Part shown: positions 10,254 to 17,887 of the stretch, in pieces | How positions within the stretch are numbered: position 1 is the stretch's first letter | Layout: each line of letters begins with the position of its first letter | From: Calothrix sp. NIES-3974 | Lineage (GTDB): Bacteria; Cyanobacteriota; Cyanobacteriia; Cyanobacteriales; Nostocaceae | NCBI RefSeq assembly: GCF_002368395.1 | Contig: NZ_AP018254.1 | Coordinates: 1,426,001 to 1,490,000, forward strand | Length of the DNA stretch: 64,000 nucleotides | Reading direction: 5' to 3' | The notes under the pieces: model-generated | The model's database searches: none | Seen by the model: only the letters and a program-made list of their open reading frames with translations | Told to the model about the DNA's origin: nothing | Made by a program: the position numbers and the translations under genes

Positions 10254-11078
10254 TTAGCGTTTACCAGGAAAAGAAAAGGTTTTCTTGGCAGCTTGATTGG
10301 TATCTCGGAGATTATCTGCAATACTATTAATAACCTTTGTCCAAGGATGGTCAGGATAACGTAAACAGAAAATATCGCTACTAGCTAAGTGAAACATTTC
10401 TTCAGATACGGGTAAAACTCCCGCGACGGGGACGCGATAGATTTCTTCTACTTGTCGTTTTAATACTTCCGTATTTAAGCTCGGTAGGGCTTTGTTGACC
10501 ACTAACATCATTTTTGGTACATCTAGTTTACGGGCAACATCAACGGTGACTGCTGTACCTTGGTAATCCTGTTTATCTGGTCGGAGGATAACAATTAAAA
10601 TATCGGAAATAATTACTGATAAAAGGGTTTCTTCGTTAATTCCGGGATGGGTATCAATAAATAAATAATCTAGTTGAAGTTTTTGCATTAAATGACGAAA
10701 GCCTTCATTGAGAAGACGTGCGTCATAACCTTCCCTTAAAATTTTGGATATTTCTCCGGTTTTGATGCTGGAGGGAATTAGGTAAATCTTACCACGATTT
10801 TGTTGAAACCAGCCGGATTTTTGTCGGGTGGTAAATACAGAACTGACATCATAGGTAGCTGCATCGATGCTACATTTTCCCCAAAGGTAATCGTTAAGGG
10901 TAAATTTGACTTTGCTTTCATCTAGTCCGAATGGTACGTGAATTCCCGGTGATTGAATATCCGTATCGACAATGGCGACACGATGGCCGGTACGTGCTAA
11001 ATTGGTGGCAAGGTTGGCAGTGACGTTGGATTTTCCTGTACCACCACGAAAGGAATGGATTGAGATAATTTTAGACAT
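10254..11078 (-). CDS. MinD/ParA-type ATPase with variant Walker A
   Basis: A 274-residue deviant-Walker P-loop ATPase. The P-loop at residues 11-18 reads RGGTGKSN, where the family's first signature residue is normally Lys (KGGxGKT/S); here it is Arg. A switch I-like DTDIQSPG and a Walker B LDYLFIDTHPG are intact. The C-terminus has no clear amphipathic helix like that of MinD. A GTG at 11,108 would add ten residues, but MSKIISIHS is a standard ParA start. It lies 62 nt downstream of the haem-HAMP gene on the same strand, so the two are probably one operon. A role in positioning or in signalling downstream of the membrane sensor is inference. Confidence 0.88.
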   Translation of the reverse strand: MSKIISIHSFRGGTGKSNVTANLATNLARTGHRVAIVDTDIQSPGIHVPFGLDESKVKFTLNDYLWGKCSIDAATYDVSSVFTTRQKSGWFQQNRGKIYLIPSSIKTGEISKILREGYDARLLNEGFRHLMQKLQLDYLFIDTHPGINEETLLSVIISDILIVILRPDKQDYQGTAVTVDVARKLDVPKMMLVVNKALPSLNTEVLKRQVEEIYRVPVAGVLPVSEEMFHLASSDIFCLRYPDHPWTKVINSIADNLRDTNQAAKKTFSFPGKR

Positions 11079-11140
11079 GTTGTATACCGAGTTGGGTTTT
11101 TGGGTCACGCTAGGTCGCTAAGGGTTTTTTAGGGTATTTT

Positions 11141-12226
11141 TTAGGTTTCTGGGTCAGGTTGGTTGCGGATTTGTTTGGCTGTTTTTTGCAGGTTTTGGAA
11201 ATAATCACTTTCGGCTATTTCTTTGACTTGATTTTCGCGCTGTTTTTGGTCGATTTCAAAGCGTAGTTGCTGTAGTTGTTCTGAGAGGATTTGCTCGCGG
11301 TGGTAAATTTCTCGTACCATTTTTTGGAGGATTTTGCCGAGGTGTCCTAATTCATCTTCTCGTTTGGCGATCGCGTGTAGTCCTTGACGTTCGATTGCGC
11401 GTACTTCTTTTGCACTGACGTTTTCTTGACTAATGGTTTGAGCTAATTTAGCCATTGGTTTGAGTGGTTGAATAACTCTTCTTTTTAGTAGATAGTTAAT
11501 TGCACCTAGAACTAATGCAAAAATGACGCTGAAAATGCTGATGAATAAAAATAAGGCTTTGCGAGCGTTCATGAATACTTCGTTTGCGGGGACGTAAATT
11601 ACTTGCGCTCCGATTACTTGATTAACTTCCCACCCAAAGCCGTTACGGGTTCCATATTTTTCGATTAAACTTTTTGGTGCTTGTTCTGGGGTACTATGAC
11701 ACCTTAAACAACTTTCACTGGTGACTACTAGGGGTTGGGCGATGTAAAACTGCTTTTGATCAACTTCGGTGCGAAAGTCTGATAGACTCTTGAGAGTGCG
11801 ATCGCTCTGAAATCTTTGGATTAATCGAGCTTCAAAGAGATTAGCTTGGTCTTCTGGATTGGTGGGGTTAAGGGTTGCTTCCCTGTAGGCTAAGTTCTGG
11901 TATTCCTGATTTTCCCTCAGTTTGGTAAATACGGTTTTTGCGGCGATACTGGGAACAGTTTCTGGAATAAAGCCATTTTCCATATTGGCCAATTCGTAAA
12001 TCCGCGGACCTATTTGATTGAGGGTATAGTTACGAACCGCAGTTACTAAGTGCATGGCCAAGTGTCCGCGATAAACTATTTCTGCTTCGGCTTTTTGTTC
12101 TAGTGCGGAGGATAGGGCTAATCCACCTAAACCAATCCCGATGATAAAAATTAGCAGTAAAGATAATGTAAATTGAGATGCGAGCTTGAACTGAGTGAGT
12201 TTTCGGAAATCGATGCGACTGAGCAT
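11141..12226 (-). CDS. Membrane c-type haem sensor-like protein with HAMP domain (DUF3365/Tll0287-like)
   Basis: A 361-residue protein with two membrane helices (about 18-40 and 224-247) flanking an extracytoplasmic domain of about 180 residues. That domain has one c-type haem motif CLRCH at 173-177, preceded by TSES, as in the DUF3365/Tll0287 family. After the second helix come a HAMP linker (about 248-305) and a coiled coil (about 300-345); there is no kinase or methyl-accepting output domain. It probably senses redox state or a small ligand outside the membrane and signals by protein contact, perhaps to the MinD-like ATPase encoded next. Start is an ATG. Confidence 0.88.
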   Translation of the reverse strand: MLSRIDFRKLTQFKLASQFTLSLLLIFIIGIGLGGLALSSALEQKAEAEIVYRGHLAMHLVTAVRNYTLNQIGPRIYELANMENGFIPETVPSIAAKTVFTKLRENQEYQNLAYREATLNPTNPEDQANLFEARLIQRFQSDRTLKSLSDFRTEVDQKQFYIAQPLVVTSESCLRCHSTPEQAPKSLIEKYGTRNGFGWEVNQVIGAQVIYVPANEVFMNARKALFLFISIFSVIFALVLGAINYLLKRRVIQPLKPMAKLAQTISQENVSAKEVRAIERQGLHAIAKREDELGHLGKILQKMVREIYHREQILSEQLQQLRFEIDQKQRENQVKEIAESDYFQNLQKTAKQIRNQPDPET

Positions 12227-12355
12227 ATCCCCAATCCTAGTGAGTGATTCAATTATCTATATTTCTCAGGGCTAGGTACTCGTGCAATTTGCAAATATTG
12301 AGAATTCATTTCCTGCAATTAGGTGGGTGGTGAAAATTGTCGTCCCAATCAGGGG

Positions 12356-12383
12356 GTAGAGACGCGATATATCGCGTCTCTAC
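12356..12383. repeat. Perfect 28-bp palindrome, GTAGAGACGCGATA type
   Basis: Arms GTAGAGACGCGATA and TATCGCGTCTCTAC are exactly complementary. The outer GTAGAGACG/CGTCTCTAC is shared by many intergenic palindromes in this window while the inner bases vary between copies. It could form a hairpin or cruciform; no T tract follows it. Confidence 0.9.
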
Positions 12384-12438
12384 TTTTCGCCGAATGATTG
12401 GTTACATTGTGGTTTGATATTTAATTGTACCTACCTGA

Positions 12439-12475
12439 CTTGAAAGTGAGTGGGGAGTGGGAAAAATCACTTTCA
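12439..12475. repeat. TGAAAGTGAG hairpin repeat, copy 1
   Basis: ACTTGAAAGTGAGTGGGGAG then TGGGAAAAATCACTTTCATA: TGAAAGTGA pairs with TCACTTTCA. Related copies are near 23,512, 33,437 and, weakly, 49,990. The segment is followed by a loosely conserved tail (GGTGT..GC.TTACATGTAGGCTAC in other copies). Confidence 0.6.
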
Positions 12476-12530
12476 TACATCCTGGTGTACGCAGTTCATG
12501 ATGACTACTTAAAAGGTGATTCTTGAACAT

Positions 12531-13343
12531 TTACAAATAGTAAATAACAGGTTGATTTAATTTCTTTTCTAGTAACTCCTGCAAAACCCGTCGGCAAACA
12601 ATCACTAAACCCAATCGAGCGATCGCCAACTGACGATTACGGATTTTAGTCGCTCCAAAAATATTACATTCAGCCCAGAACCGCTCAAACCCCCTACTTA
12701 CATCCAGAGCATATCTTTGCCAACGCTCCACGGACGCATCCACTAAACACGCGATCGCATCGGTTGCATCAATCAAATTACCCAAAAAATCCCATTCTGC
12801 TGGTTCTTGAAAATATAAGAGATGGTAATCCCACCAGGGAATTCGCGTTTCGGAATCCACGGGTGAAATCAACCCCTCACCGATTCCTAATCTTACTAAC
12901 CCACAACACCGCGCATGGGCATACTGTACACCAAATTCCATTTCTGTCAACCCCAAATCACGGAAATAATTCCCCTGCACTGGAACCAAGTCCACCCAAC
13001 TTTGCAACCAAGCTGCTAATAACTCCGACATGACCTCAATTTCCAGCCAACCTAACTCGCTGACTTGAACTTGCCATTTTTGATCTGAGTCCATCGCTAA
13101 ATGAGAAGCCAAATTACCAGCAATCTCTCTAACCCCTACCCCATAAGCATTCGCGCATCGCAGCGCTAAACTCGAACGATACACTAATTTACATTTCCCC
13201 TTATTTTTCAATCGTATTAGGGCTGTCGATGGATGATGAAGAAATTTTTCTTTTTTTGGATAAATACCCAGTGCAGCTACCATTTGACTGTATAATGACT
13301 GCTTAATAGATGTGTAATTCTTAACTAGTAGCATTTTATGCAC
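12531..13343 (-). CDS. DALR anticodon-binding domain protein (ArgRS-like, no catalytic domain)
   Basis: A 270-residue protein whose C-terminal half resembles the alpha-helical DALR anticodon-binding domain of arginyl-tRNA synthetase (FLGNLIDATDAIACLVDASV ... QLAIARLGLVIVCRRVLQE). The HIGH and KMSKS motifs of the class I catalytic domain are absent, and the N-terminal half (SLALRCANAYGVGVREIAGN) is not a synthetase core. It therefore cannot charge tRNA. Stand-alone DALR proteins occur in cyanobacteria; their role is unknown to me. ATG start at 13,343; a second Met three codons on is equally possible. Single gene, divergent from the Crp regulator. Confidence 0.8.
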   Translation of the reverse strand: MHKMLLVKNYTSIKQSLYSQMVAALGIYPKKEKFLHHPSTALIRLKNKGKCKLVYRSSLALRCANAYGVGVREIAGNLASHLAMDSDQKWQVQVSELGWLEIEVMSELLAAWLQSWVDLVPVQGNYFRDLGLTEMEFGVQYAHARCCGLVRLGIGEGLISPVDSETRIPWWDYHLLYFQEPAEWDFLGNLIDATDAIACLVDASVERWQRYALDVSRGFERFWAECNIFGATKIRNRQLAIARLGLVIVCRRVLQELLEKKLNQPVIYYL

Positions 13344-13560
13344 ATAGTATCCGGTTGACAGCCCCGTAGCCTACCAAACTTGCTACACATAGGTCATCTG
13401 TCTTTAGAGATATTTTACATTTACAAGAGATAAATTAAAATAGGGTTAAATTTCTTGAACGAACGGTAATTTTTACTACCTTCGTAGTACAGTAGAGAAG
13501 TATCGTAAGAAAGTAGAAAATAAAATTTCTGCTTTTGAATGGCTGGCATCGTTAGGTGTC

Positions 13561-14370
13561 ATGCTTGACGAGCCACACAAAGACACTCCTTGCCAACTTT
13601 TTGCACTTTTTTTAACGTCTTTGTCTTCAGCCGAAAACTCTTTGTTACCTATGCAATCTCCATCCTCATTCTCAGAGGCATCACGTCCTTTTTTAACTTG
13701 GCAACGCATTATTGACTGGGCTCAAGAACACTATCGTTGTCGCACCTTCAGTAAAGATGAACGCATACCAGCTCGTCCTGGATTGCTTTATCTGGTTCAG
13801 AGAGGGGCGATTCGGATGGTGGGAACAGCCCAAGTAAGTGCTACCGCCAGCCAATTGACATCACGGCGCATCAATCGCACCCCAGAAGAAGCCTTTCTCG
13901 GTTTCGTGGGAGCGGGACAGCCGTTTGAAATAGTGGCTCAATCGCCATTTACGCTCCAGTCCTACGCCCATGTCGATCAAACATCCGTCCTGTGGATGTA
14001 TTGGCATGACTTGGATAACTGGCCTCATTTTCGCCGGGAAGTCATGGATGCTTTCCGTTACCAGCACCAACGTAAACTCCTATGGTTGAGCGCTCTTGGT
14101 CAACGGCGTACCATTGATAGACTTTTGGGTTTCTTGACCTTGTTAATCGAGGAGTACGGAGAGCCAGCAATGAGCGAAACAGACCCAGATGTAATTCGCG
14201 GTTATTGTTTGCCCTTCCCCTTGACCCATGCCCAAATTGGTAGCGCCATTGGTTCTACGCGTGTAACAGTCACCCGGTTGATGGGTAAATTGCGTCAGCG
14301 CGGACTAATCCTTACCCAAGGAGACAACCTAATTTGCTTACCTGCGGAATCAATCAACCGCGCAAGCTAG
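13561..14370 (+). CDS. Crp/Fnr family transcriptional regulator, NtcA-like HTH
   Basis: A DNA-binding regulator with an N-terminal cNMP-like beta-barrel (RPGLLYLVQRGAIRMVG ... EEAFLGFVGAGQPFEIVAQS), a long dimerization helix (HFRREVMDAFRYQHQRKLLW) and a C-terminal winged helix. Its recognition helix GSTRVTVTRLMGKLRQRG is very close to that of the cyanobacterial nitrogen regulator NtcA as I remember it. An NtcA-like GTA-N8-TAC operator type is therefore possible, but the sensory domain differs and this is not a normal-length NtcA. The frame gives 269 residues; an ATG at 13,651 (239 residues) starts closer to the domain and may be the true start. Ligand unknown. Confidence 0.87.
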   Translation: MLDEPHKDTPCQLFALFLTSLSSAENSLLPMQSPSSFSEASRPFLTWQRIIDWAQEHYRCRTFSKDERIPARPGLLYLVQRGAIRMVGTAQVSATASQLTSRRINRTPEEAFLGFVGAGQPFEIVAQSPFTLQSYAHVDQTSVLWMYWHDLDNWPHFRREVMDAFRYQHQRKLLWLSALGQRRTIDRLLGFLTLLIEEYGEPAMSETDPDVIRGYCLPFPLTHAQIGSAIGSTRVTVTRLMGKLRQRGLILTQGDNLICLPAESINRAS

Positions 14371-14635
14371 AGACGTTGGACTGGAGCAGGTGTCAGGGAG
14401 TCTTGACAAATCCCGCTGGGGTAAATCAATTCCTGTACCTGCGCAGTCAACAATGGTGTTAGCGCAATCTGGCTCTAATCAGCCTTCAGACTTAAGTATG
14501 AATGGTTGATATGGAAAAGTCGTTTGGATTAATTCGTTAAGGTTAATCCAAAAATCATAAATCATCCTGTTTTACCACCACAAGCAGGTCATGGTTAATT
14601 AGATTTCACTTTGATACAAAACTAAATAACTATTG

Positions 14636-14718
14636 CCAAAGCTAGCTGATGGCAGAACAAGCAGCTTTGGTATAGTGCAATCAAAACTCCTGGTGTAAGT
14701 CCTATTCGCTAGGAGTTT
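14636..14718 (+). other. Two adjacent stem-loops, possible structured RNA
   Basis: Hairpin 1 pairs CCAAAGCT (14,636-14,643) with AGCTTTGG (14,663-14,670). Hairpin 2 pairs AAACTCCT (14,684-14,691) with AGGAGTTT (14,711-14,718). Both 8-bp stems are perfect with 19-bp loops and a 13-bp spacer. No T tract follows. It could be part of a small RNA, a remnant of a mobile-element end or chance; strand assignment is arbitrary. Confidence 0.3.
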
Positions 14719-14779
14719 AAGTGAGCGCAGCTATACTTATTTGTTGTTGATAGTTGACAGGTAACAGTTAACTTTACAT

Positions 14780-14865
14780 TGCAATCCGATTTAAGTAGTG
14801 AAAAATGTTGGTTTTGGCTGTATTCTAGGGTAAGCCTTCTCCTAGAGAAATAGCACTACACCTAT
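14780..14865. repeat. CAATCCGATTTAAGTAGTG repeat, copy 1
   Basis: CAATCCGATTTAAGTAGTGA then AAAATGTTGGTTTTGGCTGT and an AGAAATAGCACTAC end. A closely similar copy is at about 57,443-57,530 and a partial one at about 49,759-49,790. Intergenic, non-coding. Confidence 0.65.
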
Positions 14866-14993
14866 GGTAGTCAACGGTTAACAGTCAACAATCCTACATG
14901 TAAGATTTTACAAATCCTCAACGGATTGCGATAGATATTCAAAAATCTCAGACGAAAGACCGACTAAAAGTCGTGTAAAACATAATACAAATA

Positions 14994-15182
14994 GGGCTTG
15001 GGAAAAAAATAGTAAAGATGCGATATGTAAGCCTTAGAGGGTATTTTAGTCGCAAACAGTGTTTCCCGAATGTATAGAAACTCAAAAACCTTGCATCTGT
15101 AATTTTTTGCAGCCAAGTTGGTTTAAAACTACTCCCTGTTCCCTATTCCCTACCCTCACGAAAATACTTTTTCCGCAGACCC
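14994..15182. mobile_element. MITE-like element with GGGCTTG/CAGACCC ends and TA flanks
   Basis: Left end GGGCTTGGGAAAAAAATAGT, right end ACTTTTTCCGCAGACCC; the two ends form an imperfect terminal inverted repeat, and a TA dinucleotide sits directly outside each end, as expected for an IS630/Tc1-type target. About 189 bp, non-coding. A relative with similar ends is at 42,289-42,658, a right end is at 56,619-56,632 and decayed copies lie near 15,735-15,904 and 57,893-57,985. Confidence 0.65.
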
Positions 15183-15196
15183 TAAATAAAAGTTTG

Positions 15197-15553
15197 TTAA
15201 TTTTGTTCGCTTTGTGGGTGCGGTGAATGTTTTGCACCCCATTCGTGCATAGCGTGTAAAATTGGTTTCAGGGTTTCTCCCTTGGGGGTGAGAGAGTATT
15301 CCACCTTGGGGGGAATTTGGGGATAAACTTGGCGAAAAATAATACCATCTTCTTCCAGTTCGCGTAATTGTTGAGTCAGCATTTTTTGGGTAATACCAGA
15401 TAAAGCTCGTTGCAGTTGTCCAAACCGTTTGACCTCACTCAATAATTCGCGAATAATCAAAACCTTCCACCGTCCCCCAATTACCTTGAGAGTGGTTTCA
15501 ACTTCGCACGTCAGACGTTCTTCATCCTGATTAGAGTGTAATTGACCACCCAT
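15197..15553 (-). CDS. HxlR family winged-helix transcriptional regulator
   Basis: A 118-residue MarR-like HxlR regulator. The domain starts with [20 protein letters not shown], continues with [20 protein letters not shown], the recognition helix region, and the wing REVYP-like segment [20 protein letters not shown], then [13 protein letters not shown]. The family often senses aldehydes, quinones or redox stress and usually represses a divergent or adjacent enzyme gene. No target gene is close: about 470 bp separate it from the glutathione reductase gene. Related repeat elements lie on both sides of it. Confidence 0.9.
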   Translation of the reverse strand: MGGQLHSNQDEERLTCEVETTLKVIGGRWKVLIIRELLSEVKRFGQLQRALSGITQKMLTQQLRELEEDGIIFRQVYPQIPPKVEYSLTPKGETLKPILHAMHEWGAKHSPHPQSEQN

Positions 15554-16024
15554 GAAAAATTTACCCGTGTTACTTCTAACATTTTAACGATTAATATAGG
15601 CTTGCGGCAAAGTAGTAAAACTCTTATCCTGGATTTCTCACGAGTAAGTTGTAAGCCTTGAGTAACGGATTGATTTTCTGATTACTCCCTACTCCCTGTG
15701 GGTTTTAGGGTTTTGTGAGAAATGCGGGTTATACAGTAAGTAAGCTTTAGAGGGTATTTTATGCGCCAAAATTGCCAACAAATAGGCATATAGAAGCTCA
15801 AAAAACTTGCATCTGTAATTTTTGGGAGTCAATGAAAAGTGGAATTTTGGAGTAAAACTATTCCCGACTCCCTACCCTCACTCAAAGACTTTGACAGCAG
15901 ACCCGAATATACTCAAATACTTAATTATTCTACTCCCCATCCCTTCCCCAGTGGCAAAAAGCTTCCCACTTCCTCCTAAGTTGAATCTAAAATTTAAGAG
16001 TGAAAAATAAGAGGCTGATTGTCA
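15554..16024. other. Intergenic repeats upstream of glutathione reductase
   Basis: Holds a copy of the TTTCTCACGAGTAA...TTGTGAGAAATGCGGG repeat (about 15,634-15,730) followed directly by a second, decayed copy of the MITE-like sequence seen at 14,994-15,182 (about 15,735-15,904: AAGCTTTAGAGGGTATTTTA, CTTGCATCTGTAATTTTT, ACAGCAGACCC). No gene seen. Confidence 0.55.
15634..15730. repeat. TTTCTCACGAGTAA hairpin repeat, copy 1
   Basis: GGATTTCTCACGAGTAAGTT at one end and TTTTGTGAGAAATGCGGG at the other form an inverted repeat around a pyrimidine-rich ACTCCCTACTCCCTG core. Copies at about 43,507-43,612 and 57,557-57,668 share both ends and the core. Confidence 0.7.
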
Positions 16025-17407
16025 ATGGCTTACGATTACGACTTATTTGTGATTGGTGCAGGAAGTGGTGGTTTAGCAGCTTCCAAACGTGCTGCTAGCT
16101 ATGGAGCAAAGGTAGCGATCGCTGAGAATGACCTGGTGGGTGGAACCTGTGTGATTCGTGGTTGTGTTCCCAAGAAATTAATGAAATATGGTTCCCATTT
16201 CCCCGCGTTGTTTTCCGAAGCAGCGGGTTACGGGTGGAAAGTAGGGGATGCGGAATTAGATTGGGAAAAATTTATTACCTCGATTGATAACGAAGTCCGT
16301 CGGTTATCGGCTTTGCATATTAGTTTGTTGGAAAAAAATGGTGTTCAACTAATTCAAGGTAGGGCAAAATTATTAGATCCCCATACAATCGAGGTTGGTG
16401 ACAAAAAATACACAGCCGACAAAATCCTGATTGCGGTGGGTGGTCGTCCCGTGAAACCAGACGTACCGGGTTTTGAACATGGCATCGTTTCTGACCAAAT
16501 TTTTCATTTGCCAACCAGACCGAAACATATTGCCATTATTGGTGCAGGTTATATTGGTACAGAATTTGCTTGCATTATGCGGGGTTTGGGTAGCGAAGTC
16601 ACCCATATTAACCGCAGTGGAATGATTTTGCGGGGATTCGATGATGATATTCGTAGCAATATCGAAGAGGGTATGGTTAACCACGGGATTAGATTAATTA
16701 AAAATAGCGTGGTGGAAAAAGTTGAGCAAGTTGATGGGAGATTGAAGCTAACCCTATCAGACGAGAAATTAGAACCAGTGATTGCCGATGTCTTTTTAAT
16801 TGCCACTGGACGCGCACCGAATGTAATTGGTTTAGGTTTAGAAGCAGCTGGCGTGGAACTAGCGGAAGATAGCGTAGTGGAGGGGCCTGGTTATGGGAAA
16901 ATGAGCGCCATTAAGGTCAATGAGTATAGCCAAACCAGCCAACCCAATATTTTCGCTGTCGGTGATGTTACTGACCGATTGAACCTGACACCTGTAGCAA
17001 TTGGCGAAGGGAGAGCCTTTGCCGATAGTGAATTTGGGGAAAACCGTCGTGTATTTAGTCACTCAAACGTGGCGACGGCAATTTTTTCCACACCAGAAGC
17101 GGCAACAGTGGGGTTAACGGAAGCCGAAGCTAAGGAAAAATACGGTGAAGACGGGATTAAAGTTTTCCGTACCCAATTCCGTTCCATGTACTACGTGTTA
17201 ACCGGAAAACAGGAAAAAACCATGATGAAATTGGTGGTGGAAAAAGCCACCGATAAAGTCCTGGGAGCGCATATGGTTGGAGATAACGCGGCGGAAATTA
17301 TTCAAGGAATTGCGATCGCAGTCAAAATGGGTGCAACCAAAAAAGATTTTGACGCAACCGTCGGTATCCATCCCTCTGCGGCCGAGGAATTTGTCACCAT
17401 GAGGTAA
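16025..17407 (+). CDS. gor: Glutathione-disulfide reductase
   Basis: A 460-residue FAD enzyme that reduces glutathione disulfide with NADPH in the cytosol. FAD fingerprint DLFVIGAGSGGLAASKRAA is at the N-terminus, the redox-active disulfide is Cys42/Cys47 in GGTCVIRGCVPKK, the NADPH site is IAIIGAGYIGTEFACIMRGL, the second FAD motif is NIFAVGDVTD, and the catalytic His-Glu lies in the C-terminal HPSAAEEFVTMR. CVIRGC rather than CVNVGC matches cyanobacterial enzymes as I recall. A TTG two codons upstream is possible, but the ATG fits better. Likely part of the peroxide defence with the HxlR gene only as a neighbour. Confidence 0.95.
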   Translation: MAYDYDLFVIGAGSGGLAASKRAASYGAKVAIAENDLVGGTCVIRGCVPKKLMKYGSHFPALFSEAAGYGWKVGDAELDWEKFITSIDNEVRRLSALHISLLEKNGVQLIQGRAKLLDPHTIEVGDKKYTADKILIAVGGRPVKPDVPGFEHGIVSDQIFHLPTRPKHIAIIGAGYIGTEFACIMRGLGSEVTHINRSGMILRGFDDDIRSNIEEGMVNHGIRLIKNSVVEKVEQVDGRLKLTLSDEKLEPVIADVFLIATGRAPNVIGLGLEAAGVELAEDSVVEGPGYGKMSAIKVNEYSQTSQPNIFAVGDVTDRLNLTPVAIGEGRAFADSEFGENRRVFSHSNVATAIFSTPEAATVGLTEAEAKEKYGEDGIKVFRTQFRSMYYVLTGKQEKTMMKLVVEKATDKVLGAHMVGDNAAEIIQGIAIAVKMGATKKDFDATVGIHPSAAEEFVTMR

Positions 17408-17437
17408 AAAGGAGCTACAAACAGGGGAAATTTCTCG

Positions 17438-17618
17438 TAGAGACGACCCGTCGGGTCGTCTCGAAATCACCCGTCGGGTCGTCTCGAAATCACCGTCGGG
17501 TCGTCTCGAAATCACCGTCGGGTCGTCTCGAAATCACCGTCGGGTCGTCTCGAAATCACCGTCGGGTCGTCTCGAAATCACCGTCGGGTCGTCTCGAAAT
17601 CACCCGTCGGGTCGTCTC
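17438..17618. repeat. Eight-copy 22-bp tandem repeat grown from a palindrome
   Basis: A palindrome (GAGACGACCC/GGGTCGTCTC) begins the array. Then GTCGGGTCGTCTC recurs eight times (starts 17,450, 17,473, 17,495, 17,517, 17,539, 17,561, 17,583, 17,606), separated by GAAATCACC. The first and last units are 23 bp, the middle ones 22 bp. Each unit keeps only one arm of the starting palindrome. It lies 30-210 bp after the gor stop and could act as a transcription block, though no T tract is present. A minus-strand frame reading RRPDGDFETTR is only the repeat translated. Confidence 0.93.
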
Positions 17619-17887
17619 CACCCTCCAGAAAGAATTGTGAAGTTATCAACAAGAAAAATTGTATTTTTGATGAAGCGCAACAAAATCAGGGTCAAAGGCT
17701 TGAAGAACACAGGAAAGAGTATCCATTAGCCAATGGCGGGAACTCACAATAAACTTTGAAATTCTTCATATACAGAACCACCATGTTACCATCTGGATGG
17801 TTTGAAAGGGTTCGCACCTGGCAAAATACAATTTAAAGCCGACGAATCCCAACGTCTCTAAATTCGGTGGTTGAGGAGAGAATAGTA

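Larger units (their letters stand above)
12227..12530. other. Intergenic with palindrome and T(G/C)AAAGTGA repeat
   Basis: No gene. It contains the perfect palindrome at 12,356-12,383 and, at about 12,438-12,500, one copy of the TGAAAGTGAG...TCACTTTCA repeat family described separately. Confidence 0.5.
14371..15196. other. Long intergenic region with paired hairpins and a MITE
   Basis: No gene over about 825 bp. Contents in order: two adjacent hairpins at 14,636-14,718, a GTTGACAGGTAACAG/GGTTAACAGTCAAC repeat zone, a copy of the CAATCCGATTTAAGTAGTG repeat at about 14,780-14,865, and a TA-flanked element at 14,994-15,182. Confidence 0.5.

Noticed and set aside
17450-17618. CRISPR-like array
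   Set aside because: Spacers are the same GAAATCACC in every unit and far too short; it is a simple tandem repeat, and no cas gene is near.
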